Part shown: in pieces, positions 16,169 through 26,176 of the stretch
How the letters are laid out: every line of letters begins with the position of its first letter
Numbering within the stretch: position 1 is the first letter of the stretch
Origin: Arthrobacter sp. 135MFCol5.1
GTDB lineage: Bacteria; Actinomycetota; Actinomycetes; Actinomycetales; Micrococcaceae
Direction of reading: 5' to 3'
Assembly (NCBI RefSeq): GCF_000374865.1
Contig: NZ_KB895464.1
Span: forward strand, 60,123 to 124,122
DNA: 64,000 bases
Notes under the pieces: generated by a model
Seen by the model: only the letters and a program-made list of their open reading frames with translations
Told to the model about the DNA's origin: nothing
Database searches by the model: none
Program-made: the position numbers and the translations under genes

Positions 16169-18523
16169 GTGCTCTGGTACCGGGGCCCGGCGGAACGGTT
16201 CGTCGAGTCCCTGCCGGTAGGCAACGGACTCGCAGGGGCCACGGTTCGCGGCCTGGTGGGTGGCGAGCGCCTCCAACTCAATGAAGGTTCGGCGTGGTCC
16301 GGGCCAACCAGCCGGTCCGCACCGGCACTGGACCCATCCGCCGGACCGGCCACGCTCCACGCTGTCCGTTCGGCGGTGGATGCCGGGGATGTGCGGCGGG
16401 CGGAAGAGCTGCTGCTGGCATTCCAGGGCACTCATTCGCAGGCATACCTGCCGTTCGCTGTCCTGGCAGTGGACGTTGCCGGGTCCGCCGCAGCTGTTGA
16501 CGGTGGGCCCGCCCGGTGGCTCGACCTCAGGACCGGTACCGCGGGGCACCGATACGTGGTTGACGGCGCCGAGGTCCGGCACCGGACCTTCGCCTCCCAC
16601 CCGGACGCCGTCATCATCCACGAGATCACCGCCGACGCTCCCATCACCGTCCGGATCGGGTTGCACCCCGACGGCATCCGGCCCCTTGGACAGGACGCCG
16701 CAGAGCATGAGTGGGGGAACGAGCTCCGCCTGCGGGTGCTGCTGCCCAGCGACGTGGCGCCCGCCTTTGAGCGGACTGCCGAGCATATCCATTACGACGG
16801 CGACTCCCGCGCCGGAGCAGTCCATGCCGGCATCGCCACGGACGGGGCTGCGGACGTCACCGCGGGGGTCCTCGCGGTCACGGGCGCACGTTCCGTGCGG
16901 CTGGCCATTGCCACAGGAACGGTGCTGGCCCGTCCGCACGCCGGCCGGCACGCGAACACCGCCGGTTCCCCTGGCGACCTTGCCGTGCTCCTCACCGGCC
17001 GGGTGGCGCGGGCCCTCCAGGACTCCGCGGAGGCCGTGCTGGAACGCCACCTGGCCGACCACGCCGGGCTTTACGGCAGGGTCCGCCTGGGTCTCGGCCC
17101 GGACGCCGGCGCAGGCTCCGGTCCGGGGAAGCCAACGGACCAGCGCATCCGCGACTTCGAAGTGGACAAGACCGATACCGCACTGATCTCCCTCCTGTTC
17201 CACTACGGCCGGTACCTGTTGATTGCCTCCTCCCGCGCCGGTGGGTTCCCGGCCAACCTCCAAGGCATCTGGAACGAGGAACTGCCGCCACCGTGGAGCA
17301 GCAACTACACCGTGAACATCAACACGGAAATGGACTATTGGCCGGCACTGCCCGCCAACCTCGCCGAATGCCACGAACCACTGCTGCAGCTGGTGGACAC
17401 GCTTGCCCGCACCGGCCCGGCCGCTGCCGCCCTGTACAGTGCGCGGGGATGGGCGGTCCACCACAACACGGATCCCTGGGGCTACCCGTTTGCCGCCGGC
17501 GCCGGCGAAGGCGACTCCATGTGGGCCAGCTGGGCCATGGGAGGCACCTGGCTGGTCCAGTCAGCCTGGCAGCACTACGCCTACACCGGGGATGCCGGCC
17601 GGTTGCGGGCTTCCTGGCCGGCCATCGAAGGGGCATGCCTCTTCGCACTGGACTGGATCATTGGGGATACGGAGACCGGAACGCACACGTCACCGTCCAC
17701 CTCTCCCGAGAACCAGTACGTCGCCCCGGACGGCGCGCCGGCGTCGGTGAGCCGGTCCTCCACCATGGATGTTTCCCTCCTCCGCGGGCTCCTCGATGCG
17801 GCACGGCACGCCGCCGCAGCCTTGGCGGAGGACCCACCCTGGCTGGCGGACCTTGCGGACAAGGTGCACGCCCTTCCCGGGCCGGCCACCGGTGACCGGG
17901 GAGAAATCCGGGAATGGTCGTTTCCGGCCACTGAGCATGCACCGGACCACCGGCACACCTCCCACCTGGCGGCCGTCTATCCCCTGCTGCAGTGGAACCC
18001 GGAGGCCACGCCGGCGCTCGCCGCCGCCGCTGCCAGGACCCTGGAACTCCGCGGCCCCGAGTCCACCGGCTGGGCCATGGCCTGGCGCATCGCCCTTTGG
18101 GCGCGGCTTGGCAACGCGGCAAAAGCTGAGGAGAGCCTGAACCTGGCACTCCGGGTGGCGGGGGAGGGCTTCGACGGGCGCGGCGGGGTCTATCCCAACC
18201 TCTTCACCGCCCACCCGCCCTTCCAGATCGATGCGAACTTCGGTGCCACCGCCGGCATCGCCGAGATGCTGTTCCAGTCGGACCCGGCCGCCATCCGGCT
18301 GCTGCCTGCCCTGCCGGAATCATGGCGCGAGGGATCGGTGACCGGCCTGCGGGCGGTGGGTGGAATCGAGGTGGACATCCGCTGGTCCGGGGGCGTCCTG
18401 GACAGCGCCGTGCTGCGGTCTGCCGCGCCCGTCCACCGGGAGGTCATCTGGAACGGCCACCGGACCACCGTGCGCCTGTCCGGCATCCAGGATGTTGAGC
18501 TCCGCCGCGGCAACTTCGCGTAG
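16169..18523 (+). CDS. GH95 family glycoside hydrolase (alpha-L-fucosidase type)
   Basis: A 784-residue GH95 protein. The N-terminal beta domain (SLPVGNGLAGATV, LNEGSAWSG), linker and (alpha/alpha)6 barrel are present. The barrel has the NINTEMDYWPALPANL motif, containing the two Asn residues that act in catalysis in the family, ENQYVAPDG, and HTSHLAAVYPL. GH95 members act on alpha-1,2-fucosides and on alpha-L-galactosides, so the sugar is uncertain. I use GTG 16169 as start. The frame stays open upstream (a CTG at 16097 is possible), and family members often have a few residues before HVLWY, so the start is uncertain. Confidence 0.88.
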   Translation: MLWYRGPAERFVESLPVGNGLAGATVRGLVGGERLQLNEGSAWSGPTSRSAPALDPSAGPATLHAVRSAVDAGDVRRAEELLLAFQGTHSQAYLPFAVLAVDVAGSAAAVDGGPARWLDLRTGTAGHRYVVDGAEVRHRTFASHPDAVIIHEITADAPITVRIGLHPDGIRPLGQDAAEHEWGNELRLRVLLPSDVAPAFERTAEHIHYDGDSRAGAVHAGIATDGAADVTAGVLAVTGARSVRLAIATGTVLARPHAGRHANTAGSPGDLAVLLTGRVARALQDSAEAVLERHLADHAGLYGRVRLGLGPDAGAGSGPGKPTDQRIRDFEVDKTDTALISLLFHYGRYLLIASSRAGGFPANLQGIWNEELPPPWSSNYTVNINTEMDYWPALPANLAECHEPLLQLVDTLARTGPAAAALYSARGWAVHHNTDPWGYPFAAGAGEGDSMWASWAMGGTWLVQSAWQHYAYTGDAGRLRASWPAIEGACLFALDWIIGDTETGTHTSPSTSPENQYVAPDGAPASVSRSSTMDVSLLRGLLDAARHAAAALAEDPPWLADLADKVHALPGPATGDRGEIREWSFPATEHAPDHRHTSHLAAVYPLLQWNPEATPALAAAAARTLELRGPESTGWAMAWRIALWARLGNAAKAEESLNLALRVAGEGFDGRGGVYPNLFTAHPPFQIDANFGATAGIAEMLFQSDPAAIRLLPALPESWREGSVTGLRAVGGIEVDIRWSGGVLDSAVLRSAAPVHREVIWNGHRTTVRLSGIQDVELRRGNFA

Positions 18524-18551
18524 CGGCCCGCCCCGCCGGCCCCGGAACGCG

Positions 18552-18566
18552 TTTCAACGAATGAAA
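18552..18566. promoter_or_regulatory. Probable IclR-type operator upstream of the second GH43 gene
   Basis: The dyad TTTCA-ACGAA-TGAAA lies 43 nt before the GH43 start codon. It has perfect 5-bp arms and matches the TTyCA-N5-TGrAA pattern seen at 21036, 44865 and 51004. It suggests internal control of the GH43 gene within the sugar locus. Confidence 0.5.
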
Positions 18567-18608
18567 TAAGGCCACACGGTGGACCGGGCCAGGCGAAAGG
18601 ATGGCTGG

Positions 18609-20109
18609 ATGCACTCCAACCCCATCCTTCCCGGCTTCAACCCGGACCCGACCATTGTCAGTACCCCGGACGGTTACTACGTGGTGACGTCATCGTTCGA
18701 ATACCTTCCCGGACTGCCGGTTTATCACAGCCAGGACCTGCAAAGCTGGGAGCTGATCGGGCATGTGGCCACGCGTGAGGAGCAGGTCCACGTTGCCAAC
18801 GTCCCGACGCCCGGAGGGGTCTGGGCGCCGACGCTCCGGTACCGGGACGGCGTGTTCCACCTGATTGTTTCGGTCTTCCTCGGGGGCCGCGGCTGCGTGC
18901 TGTTCACTGCCACAGACCCCGCCGGCCCCTGGAGCGACGGGATTGTCATCGACGCGGTGGACGGCATCGACCCGGACCTGGCCTGGGATGAGGACGGAAC
19001 CGCGTACGTGACCTTCGCCCGGCACCCGGACGCGATCCAGCAGGTTCCGCGTGGACCTGGAGACCGGGACGGCCCTGGAGGAGCCCAGGCCGCTCTGGCA
19101 GGGCAGCGGACTCTACTCGCCTGAGGGTCCGCACCTCTACCGGCGCGGCAACTGGTGGTACCTGCTGGCGGCCGAGGGCGGGACGGACAGGGGCCATGCC
19201 GTCACCGTGGCCCGTTCGCGCCAGCCGGACGGACCCTTCGAGGCGGCGCCGCACAACCCCATCCTCACCGCGGCCGGCACGGGCTGGCCCATCCAGAACA
19301 CCGGGCACGCAGACTTGGTGGAGCTTCCCGACGGCGGCACCGCCATGGTGCTGCTGGGCGTCCGTCCGGTGGGCCTCACCCAGGCGTTTTCCCCGCTGGG
19401 CCGCGAAACCTTCCTGACCACGGTGGACTGGGATGACGACTGGCCGTACGCGAGCCTGCCGGTGCCGTCCGCCGTCCTGCCGGAACGGACCGAATATGAC
19501 TTCACCGGGGGTGCCGGCCTGGACCACCTGCACTGGATTGGAGTCCGGCGGACACCTGCGGACTTCACCACGCCAACGGACCGCGGGCTGGTCATCAGTG
19601 GAGACGGAAACACCCTCGGCGCGGCCCGGCCCGCCTTCGTCGCCCAGCGGCAGCGCCATCAGAGCATCGAAGTGCGGGCCGTCCTGGACGTCACTGCCGG
19701 GAGCGGCGGCATCGCCGTGCGCAACGCGGAGGACAACTGGTTCGGCGTTGAAGCCGGCAGCAGCAGCGCAGGTGTGACGGTCACCGCGCGGGCCGTGGTC
19801 GCAGGCTTTGACCGCACCTGGGACGCAACGCTCCCGCACGGTGACGTTGAACTGGCGATCCTGGCCGAGCCGCCGTCGCGCGATTTCACGGCCGGTGCCG
19901 TGGGCGGCGACAGGATCCGCCTCCTCGCCCGGCATGCGGCACCTGATGCTGCCCCGGATGGCCGTGCCGGCGAGGTGCTGCTCACCGAACTGGACGGCAG
20001 GCACTGGGCGTTTGAAACCGCCAAGGCGTTTACCGGGCGGGCCTTCGGCGCCTACGCCGTGGAAGGAGACGTCGTGGTTCGCCGCCTGGACTATTGCGGC
20101 AAGGACTGA
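18609..20109 (+). pseudogene. GH43 beta-xylosidase/arabinosidase-type gene split by a 1-nt frameshift
   Basis: ATG 18609 (AAAGGA upstream) opens a GH43 enzyme: NPILPGFNPDPTIV with the general-base Asp, VWAPTLRYRDGVFHL, and IDPDLAWDEDGTAYVTFARHPDAIQQV. At 19045-19046 an extra T (GTTCCGCG where GTCCGCG is expected) breaks the frame. The protein resumes in the next frame as RVDLETGTALEEPRPLW, with SPEGPHLY (catalytic-acid Glu) and a C-terminal beta-sandwich to TGA 20107-20109. The two halves each hold part of the active site, so neither should work alone. The lesion may be real or a sequence error. Confidence 0.82.
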
Positions 20110-20141
20110 GGCGGCAAGGACTGACGCGGCCGGTGCCGCCG

Positions 20142-20972
20142 TTACCCCTGGGAGTGCGTCCTGACGTCCGCGCTTGCCTGTGCTTGGAAGCCGAGGTTGC
20201 GGGACACCGCCCTGGCGGCGGCGCGGACCGCCGGGGCCAGGACGTTCGGCGGCGTGGAGCCGTCCGGAACCACGATGGACAGGGACGCCACCACGGCACC
20301 CTGGGCGTCGAAGATGGGCGATGCCACGGACACGGTCCGGGAGGGCAGGCTGCGGCGGATCATGGCGATGCCGGTCCGCCGCACATCGGACAAGGTCCGG
20401 CGCAGCTGGCCCTCGGGCATCTCGGATACGCCGGGTTCGATCTCCGGCGGCCGCTTCAGGATGGTTTCCTGGAACTGCTGGTCCGCTCCGGCCAGGAGCA
20501 CCAGGCCGATGGCCGTGGACCGGAGCGGTGCCCGGCCGCCCACCCGGTACGCCACCTCGGTGGCGTCCTTCGCGGACAGCCGCTCGATCAGCACCGCCTG
20601 CTCGTTGTCCCGCACCGCCAGCAGGACGTGGTGCCGGGTGACCTCGAAGAGGTCCTCCAGGTAGGGGAGCGCGATCTCCCGCACCCCGTGCCCGCGCGGC
20701 GACAGCGACGCCACCTCCCACAGCCGGACCCCCACCACATAGCGGCCGTCGTCCAGCCGTTCCAATGCACCCCACGCCACCAGCCGGGCGATCAGCCGCA
20801 GCGCCGTGGGCGCCGGCATCTCCGCGTACCGGGCCAACTCGGACAGGGTCAGTGCCCGGCGCCGGTCCGAGAAGACGGCGAGCAGGCTCAGCGCCCGGTC
20901 AATGACCGGTTCGCCCTGTTTCGGCCGCTTGCCGCGGGCCGGCGGGGTATCCGTTTCCGGGGTGGCAGTCAT
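20142..20972 (-). CDS. IclR family transcriptional regulator
   Basis: A 276-residue regulator. The N-terminal winged HTH is at about 22-80 (VIDRALSLLAVFSDRRRALTLSELARYAEMPAPTALRLIARL, given here as its span). The IclR effector domain follows, ending with SVASPIFDAQGAVVASLSIVVP. It is transcribed divergently from the second GH78 gene, with a probable operator at 21036-21050 about 65 nt before its own start, which suggests autoregulation. It is the only regulator inside the glycosidase locus and the best candidate for the shared TTyCA-N5-TGrAA sites. Confidence 0.9.
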   Translation of the reverse strand: MTATPETDTPPARGKRPKQGEPVIDRALSLLAVFSDRRRALTLSELARYAEMPAPTALRLIARLVAWGALERLDDGRYVVGVRLWEVASLSPRGHGVREIALPYLEDLFEVTRHHVLLAVRDNEQAVLIERLSAKDATEVAYRVGGRAPLRSTAIGLVLLAGADQQFQETILKRPPEIEPGVSEMPEGQLRRTLSDVRRTGIAMIRRSLPSRTVSVASPIFDAQGAVVASLSIVVPDGSTPPNVLAPAVRAAARAVSRNLGFQAQASADVRTHSQG

Positions 20973-21024
20973 GGCAGTGGTTCCTCGCGCCGTGGATCGT
21001 TGCGGTGGCCCGCAGTGAGCTGAA

Positions 21025-21050
21025 CCACAATACTATTCCAACCATTGAAA
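21025..21050. promoter_or_regulatory. Probable IclR operator between iclR and the second GH78 gene
   Basis: CCACAATACTATTCCAACCA begins this block and TTGAAA ends it; the dyad TTCCA-ACCAT-TGAAA lies at 21036-21050. The block matches 20 of 25 positions at 6716-6740. It also shares ATTCCAACCATTG with the reverse complement of the palindrome at 51001-51021. It lies in the 150-bp divergent region, well placed to control both genes. Confidence 0.6.
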
Positions 21051-21123
21051 GCACCCTGTGGGGGACCGGTGGCGGCACGCGATGCTGGAACTCCCAGCAA
21101 CCGCACTCCAGGAGTCCCGCCGC

Positions 21124-23853
21124 ATGACCGCCCCCACCCGGCTTCGGGCCGAACACCTGTCCGAGGCGATGGGCCTGACCATCCGCGAACCCCGGCTCAG
21201 CTGGACACCGCCCGCCGGAACCGTCCGCCAGGCCGCCTACCGGATCACAGCCGGCAACGGCTGGGATACCGGCAGGGTGGAGTCGGCTGAAAGCGGCGGC
21301 ATCCCCTACAGCGGCCCCGCGCTGGACTCCCGCAGCCGGTTCGAGTGGCGGGTCCGCACCTGGAACATCGACCCCGCCGGCACCGAAACGGCCAGCGGCT
21401 GGTCCGAACCGATGTCCGTAGAGCTCGGCCTCCTGCACGCCTCCGACTGGACGGCGCAGTGGATCGGGCCCGGCGATGAGGACGTCCCCGCCCCCGGGGA
21501 GCGGCCCGGCTGGGCCCTCACAAAAACCTTCACCCTGCAGACCGCCCCAGAGCAGGCCCGCGCCTACGCCACTGCCCACGGCATCTACGAGCTCTTCATC
21601 AACGGCCGCCGAGTCGGAGACCAGCAGCTCACCCCCGGCTCCACCAGCTACAACACCACCCTCCAGGTCCAGGCCCACGACGTCACCGGCCTGCTCCGCG
21701 AAGGCGTCAACACCATCCGCGCCGTCCTCACCGACGGCTGGTACCGCGGCAGCTTCGGCTACACGCGCGACGCCGACACGTACGGCACGCACACGGCCCT
21801 CCTGGCGCAGCTCGAGCTGGAGTCCGGGGCGGGCAGTCAGGTCATCGGCACGGACGCGACGTGGCAGGTGACCGCTACGGAGATCACCAGCGCGGACCTC
21901 ATGGCAGGCCAGCGCGTCGATTTTCGATCGGACGACGCCGGCCGCGCACCTGCCGGAGGCACGGCACCAGGGCCCCGTCCCGCCGTCGTCCGTCCCGGCA
22001 GAGTGGACGCCCTGGCCGGACCCCTCGCCCCGCCCACCCGGGTCACCCGGGAACTCACCCCCGTTTCCATCACCCGCCTTCCAAACGGCAACCAGGTGGT
22101 GGACTTCGGCCAGAACATCCACGGCTGGATCCGCCTCACCCAGCTGGGGGCGCCGGGCGACATCGTCACGCTGGAATACGCCGAGGCGCTCGGCGCGGAC
22201 AGTGACGCCACCAGGGACCACCTGCGCCCGCACAATTTCCGCTCACCTGGGGCGTACCTCGACGCCGGCCAGGTGGACACGGTCATCTCCTCCGGCGCGC
22301 CCGGCGAGGTCTTCGAACCCCGCCACACCACCCATGGCTTCCAGTACGTGTCCGTGCAGGGCCTTCGCCGGGACCTGCATCCCGAGGACGTCACCGGCTG
22401 CCTGGTCCGGACGGACCTGGAACGCATCGGCACCTTCCGGTGCAGCGACGAGCGGCTGAACACGCTCCACGACATCGCGGAATGGAGCTTCCTGGGGAAC
22501 TCCTGCGAAGTCCCTACCGATTGTCCCCAGCGCGAGAAAGCCGGCTGGACCGGAGACTGGCAGCTGTTCGTCCCCGCCGCCGCCTACCTGTACGACGTCA
22601 CCGGGTTCTCCCGCAAGTGGCTGCGGGACGTCCGCGCGGACCAATGGCAGAACGGCGTCATCGCCAACATTTCACCGTCGGCCGGCCCCGCCGTCACCTC
22701 GGCCGACTTCATGGGCTTCACCAACGGCTCCGCCGGCTGGGGCGACGCGATCGTCATGGTGCCGTGGGAGCTCTACCTGGCCACCGGTGACGCCTCGATC
22801 CTGGCCGAAAACTTTGACGCGATGAAGCGCTGGCTCGGCTTCGTCCGGACCTCCGCCGAAACCCGGCGGCACCCCGCCAGGGCCGCCGCGCACCCCACCC
22901 CGGCACCGCACGAACAATGCCTGTGGGACACGGGCTTCCATTTCGGCGAATGGATGGAGCCGGACGGTCCCGAGCCGGACCTCTTCGCCGCCCGCAGCGC
23001 CGACAACGGCATCGTGGCCACCGCCTACTACCGCCACACCACGGACCTGATGGCACGCATCGTGAGTGTTTTGGGCCGCCACGACGAGGCTGCCGAGCTG
23101 GCAGAACTCTCGGGCCGGATCCGGGACGCCTGGGAAACGGAATACCTCGGCCCGGACGGCCGCGTCACCCAACCGAGCCAGGCCAACTGCGTCCGTGCCC
23201 TGGCCTTCGGCCTGGTCGGCCCCGACCGCCGCGCCGGGGTCACCGCGCAGCTGGCGGAGCTGATCCGGGACGCCGGCACGCACCTGGGCACGGGCTTCCT
23301 GGCCACGCCATACCTGCTCCCCGTCCTGGCCGACAACGGTGAACTGGACCTGGCCTACCAGCTGCTTATGCAGGACACGGAACCGTCCTGGCTGGCCATG
23401 GTGGACCGCGGCGCCACCACCGTGTGGGAGCTGTGGAACGGCATCGACGCCGCGGGCACCGCACACCAATCCCTCAACCACTACAGCAAGGGGGCCGTGG
23501 TGACCTTCCTGCACCGGTATACGGCCGGGCTGCGCCAGGCACCGGGAAGCGCCGGCTGGGAACGGATCATCATCGAGCCACGCCCCGGCGCCGGGCTGGC
23601 CTCCGCCTCCACCTCCCACCTGGGGCCGCGCGGCCTGATCCAGGTGGAGTGGGCCGTGGCGGAGGGGGCAGCGTCACCGGGGAAACAGCACGACGCCGGG
23701 CTGACGCTCACTGCCACGATCCCCGCCGGCACCACCGCGGAGGTGCTGCTGCCCGGCGAACCGGCCGTCGTCGTCGGGCCGGGAATCCATACTTTCGTTG
23801 CCGCCACCGGTGGGGACGCTGCCAAACCCGAACTGATGAGGAGCACACTATGA
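21124..23853 (+). CDS. GH78 alpha-L-rhamnosidase (large form)
   Basis: A 909-residue GH78 enzyme. I start at ATG 21124, with CAGGAG about 12 nt upstream. The N-terminus TRLRAEHLSEAMGLTIREPR and the fibronectin-like domain typical of large rhamnosidases are followed by the lectin-like domain (YATAHGIYELFINGRRVGDQ, LTDGWYRGSFGYTRD). The catalytic barrel has DCPQREKAGWTGD, with Glu471, and ATTVWELWNG. There is no signal peptide. Its ATGA overlap with the following hydrolase shows coupled translation. Together with the first GH78 it indicates a rhamnose-rich substrate such as a flavonoid or saponin glycoside; that is inference. Confidence 0.92.
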   Translation: MTAPTRLRAEHLSEAMGLTIREPRLSWTPPAGTVRQAAYRITAGNGWDTGRVESAESGGIPYSGPALDSRSRFEWRVRTWNIDPAGTETASGWSEPMSVELGLLHASDWTAQWIGPGDEDVPAPGERPGWALTKTFTLQTAPEQARAYATAHGIYELFINGRRVGDQQLTPGSTSYNTTLQVQAHDVTGLLREGVNTIRAVLTDGWYRGSFGYTRDADTYGTHTALLAQLELESGAGSQVIGTDATWQVTATEITSADLMAGQRVDFRSDDAGRAPAGGTAPGPRPAVVRPGRVDALAGPLAPPTRVTRELTPVSITRLPNGNQVVDFGQNIHGWIRLTQLGAPGDIVTLEYAEALGADSDATRDHLRPHNFRSPGAYLDAGQVDTVISSGAPGEVFEPRHTTHGFQYVSVQGLRRDLHPEDVTGCLVRTDLERIGTFRCSDERLNTLHDIAEWSFLGNSCEVPTDCPQREKAGWTGDWQLFVPAAAYLYDVTGFSRKWLRDVRADQWQNGVIANISPSAGPAVTSADFMGFTNGSAGWGDAIVMVPWELYLATGDASILAENFDAMKRWLGFVRTSAETRRHPARAAAHPTPAPHEQCLWDTGFHFGEWMEPDGPEPDLFAARSADNGIVATAYYRHTTDLMARIVSVLGRHDEAAELAELSGRIRDAWETEYLGPDGRVTQPSQANCVRALAFGLVGPDRRAGVTAQLAELIRDAGTHLGTGFLATPYLLPVLADNGELDLAYQLLMQDTEPSWLAMVDRGATTVWELWNGIDAAGTAHQSLNHYSKGAVVTFLHRYTAGLRQAPGSAGWERIIIEPRPGAGLASASTSHLGPRGLIQVEWAVAEGAASPGKQHDAGLTLTATIPAGTTAEVLLPGEPAVVVGPGIHTFVAATGGDAAKPELMRSTL

Positions 23854-24842
23854 CAGTGGAAGACGCTACCGGCATACTCGACCCCGCCCGTCCTGACGTT
23901 TCCCGGCCGGGCGGCAGGGACGTTCCGGCGTTCCCCGTCTTTGACGCGCCCGGAACACCGGAGCAGGTCTCCGACGTGTCCGCAGTGCACCGGGAAATCA
24001 CGTATGCCCGGGCCATCGGGTTCCGGCCGCTGAAGCTGGACATCTGGCTGCCGCGCCAGGCGTCCGGCCCCACACCGCTGGTGCTCTGGGTGCACGGTGG
24101 CGCGTTCCAGCTGGGCGACCGCCGGGAACTGCCGCCCACGTTCGCACCCAACTCGGTGTTCCGGCTGCTCAACGAGGCCGGCATTGCCTGTGCCACGGCT
24201 GACTACCGGCACTCCCTTGAGGCACCCTTCCCCGCCCAGCTCCACGACCTCAAAGCCGCCGTCCGGTACCTGCGCGAATTTGCCGCAGAGCTGAACGTCG
24301 ACCCGGACCGGTTCGGCGCCTGGGGTGAATCTGCCGGCGGCCACCTGGTGGCCCTCCTTGGACTGACCGGCAACCACGGCGGCCTTGAAGGCGGACTTGG
24401 TGCGCAAGGGCACTCCAGTGGCGTCAGCGCCGTCGTCGACTTTTACGGTGTTTCCTCGCTGGTGGACATCCCTCCCATGTCCATGCCTGAGGGCCTCTTT
24501 CCCGCTGCCCTGACCGCGGCGGTGCCGCCGGGCATGTCCCTGCAGCCTGAGTACATGCTGGTGGGCGGCTCGGATGATCCGGAGCTGCTGGCTGCGGCCA
24601 GCCCGGTCAGCTACGTGGACGCCGGCGCCGCCCCGTTCCTCCTGGTGCACGGTGACTCCGACGGGCTGGTACCGCATTCGCAGACCGACCTGCTGGCCGC
24701 TGCGCTCGCCGAGGCGGGGGTGGAGCATGAGGTGGTGACCATCGAGGGCGCCGACCACTGCTTCTTCGGCGCGGAGGACAGGATGGCGGACATCCTCGAC
24801 TCTGCCGTCCGCTACTTCTCCAGGAAGCTGGGCACGCCATGA
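23850..24842 (+). CDS. Alpha/beta hydrolase (esterase/lipase, HSL-like)
   Basis: A 330-residue hydrolase starting at ATG 23850, with GAGGAG upstream and a 4-nt overlap with GH78. The oxyanion motif LWVHGGAF and nucleophile elbow WGESAGGH are complete. An acid in HGDSDGLVP and a His in EGADHCFFG complete the triad. It is probably a de-esterifying enzyme acting on acylated glycosides, given its coupling to the rhamnosidase. Cytoplasmic. Confidence 0.9.
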   Translation: MTVEDATGILDPARPDVSRPGGRDVPAFPVFDAPGTPEQVSDVSAVHREITYARAIGFRPLKLDIWLPRQASGPTPLVLWVHGGAFQLGDRRELPPTFAPNSVFRLLNEAGIACATADYRHSLEAPFPAQLHDLKAAVRYLREFAAELNVDPDRFGAWGESAGGHLVALLGLTGNHGGLEGGLGAQGHSSGVSAVVDFYGVSSLVDIPPMSMPEGLFPAALTAAVPPGMSLQPEYMLVGGSDDPELLAAASPVSYVDAGAAPFLLVHGDSDGLVPHSQTDLLAAALAEAGVEHEVVTIEGADHCFFGAEDRMADILDSAVRYFSRKLGTP

Positions 24843-25807
24843 CACCACGGACAGAGCCGACGGCGGTTGCCGCGGAGGCTCCCACGGCCGGCGGCCCGGG
24901 GGGAACCGCCGACGGTTTCGCCGAATACCTTGCCAGCCCTGAAGGCCCGCGGTTCCTGAATCCCGACGCCGTCCGGACGCCTGGCCCCGACGTCCCCATC
25001 CACACGGTCACTGCGGACGGGCGGCACGGGCCGGTGTCGCTCCGGATCTACGGCGAAGCATCCGGAACCGGCAGCCCGGCCCTGGTGTGGCTGCACGGCG
25101 GCGGCTTCGTCAGCGGCAGCGTGGACATTCCCGAATCTGATTACCTGGCCCGGGTGCTTGCGGACCGGGGGACGCCGGTGCTGTCCGTTGACTACCGGCT
25201 GGCACGGGACGGGGTCTCCTACCCCATTCCGCATGACGATGCCCTGACGGGATGGTTCTGGGCGCGGAAGAACGCCGCATCCCTGGGGCTGGATCCGGAC
25301 CTGCTCTGTTTGGGCGGTGCCGGTGCCGGCGGCAACCTTGCCGTGGGCGCCGCGCTCTACCTGGTTGACGCGGGCAAGCCGCTGCCGGCCAAGCTCCTGC
25401 TGGCCTACCCCTTCCTTCATGCCGAACTCCCGCCGCCGGCCGGCGGCCTCGACGAGGCGGTCATGGCCGGCCTGCCCCGGCATTTACGGTTCACCCTGGA
25501 GGACTGCATCCGCACGGCGGAGAACTACGTGGGCGGACCTGTCAGCATGGCGCCGTCCTATGCGATGCCCGGGTATGCCGATCCCGCCGGCCTTCCGCCC
25601 ACAGCGCTCCTGGCCTGCGAATACGACGACGCCCGCGGCTCGACCGAGCTTTTTGCTTCCTCGTTGGAGCGGGCCGGGGTTCCGGTGTCCTCCTTCCTGG
25701 CCCGGGGTGCCGTCCACGGCCACCTCAACCACACGGCAGGGCTTCCCGAGGGGCAGCCCGCCCTGGACTTCCTGGCGGCGGAACTGGCGGCGGTTCGGGC
25801 GGCATAG
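24839..25807 (+). CDS. Alpha/beta hydrolase-fold protein lacking the nucleophile serine
   Basis: A 322-residue HSL-like protein coupled to the previous hydrolase by a 4-nt overlap. It has the oxyanion motif VWLHGGGFVSG and a His in GAVHGHLNH. The nucleophile elbow reads LGGAGAGGNLA, where the family has G-x-S-A-G-G-N. The serine position is Gly162 (GGT at 25322-25324). AGT to GGT would be a single A-to-G change. As an esterase it should be inactive; a structural role or a recent loss are both possible. Confidence 0.85.
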   Translation: MTPRTEPTAVAAEAPTAGGPGGTADGFAEYLASPEGPRFLNPDAVRTPGPDVPIHTVTADGRHGPVSLRIYGEASGTGSPALVWLHGGGFVSGSVDIPESDYLARVLADRGTPVLSVDYRLARDGVSYPIPHDDALTGWFWARKNAASLGLDPDLLCLGGAGAGGNLAVGAALYLVDAGKPLPAKLLLAYPFLHAELPPPAGGLDEAVMAGLPRHLRFTLEDCIRTAENYVGGPVSMAPSYAMPGYADPAGLPPTALLACEYDDARGSTELFASSLERAGVPVSSFLARGAVHGHLNHTAGLPEGQPALDFLAAELAAVRAA

Positions 25808-25825
25808 GCGGTGGGGTCCTACGCC

Positions 25826-26070
25826 CTGACCCGGAAAATTCGCGGGTGAGGAGTTCCGGCGGCAGGCCGGGGTCCTCCCAGGGGAACGCCCGCCACGCGT
25901 CAATGACCCCGGTCCGCAGCCAGAAGGCCTCTTCGCCGCTGAGCTGGTGCGGGTCCAGGGGACCGGGCCGTAGGTATCGACGTATTGCGTGTACTGCCGG
26001 CGGACGTCGCCAGGATCCCACGCCTCAAGCAGCGGCCGGCCGCGCAGAGCGGCGGACCCAGATCTAAAGA
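25826..26070 (-). pseudogene. PaaX family repressor, internal fragment with frameshift
   Basis: On the minus strand, LLEAWDPGDVRRQYTQYVDT (about 26033-25974) and, in another frame, GPLDPHQLSGEEAFWLRTGV then IDAWRAFPWEDPGLPPELLT (about 25965-25846) read like the C-terminal domain of PaaX, the phenylacetate-degradation repressor family. Both ends are missing and the frame breaks near 25965. It marks a recombination scar between the glycosidase locus and the accessory island. The family call rests on motif memory and is moderately sure. Confidence 0.6.
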
Positions 26071-26176
26071 TGGGTGGCGACGCCAGAGCGTAGGGCGACG
26101 CCAACTATGCCGGCTTCGAAAAGGTCACGATCCCTCTCGATGACTGGCAATCAAAGTGGCTTTCATTTTCCGAAGT

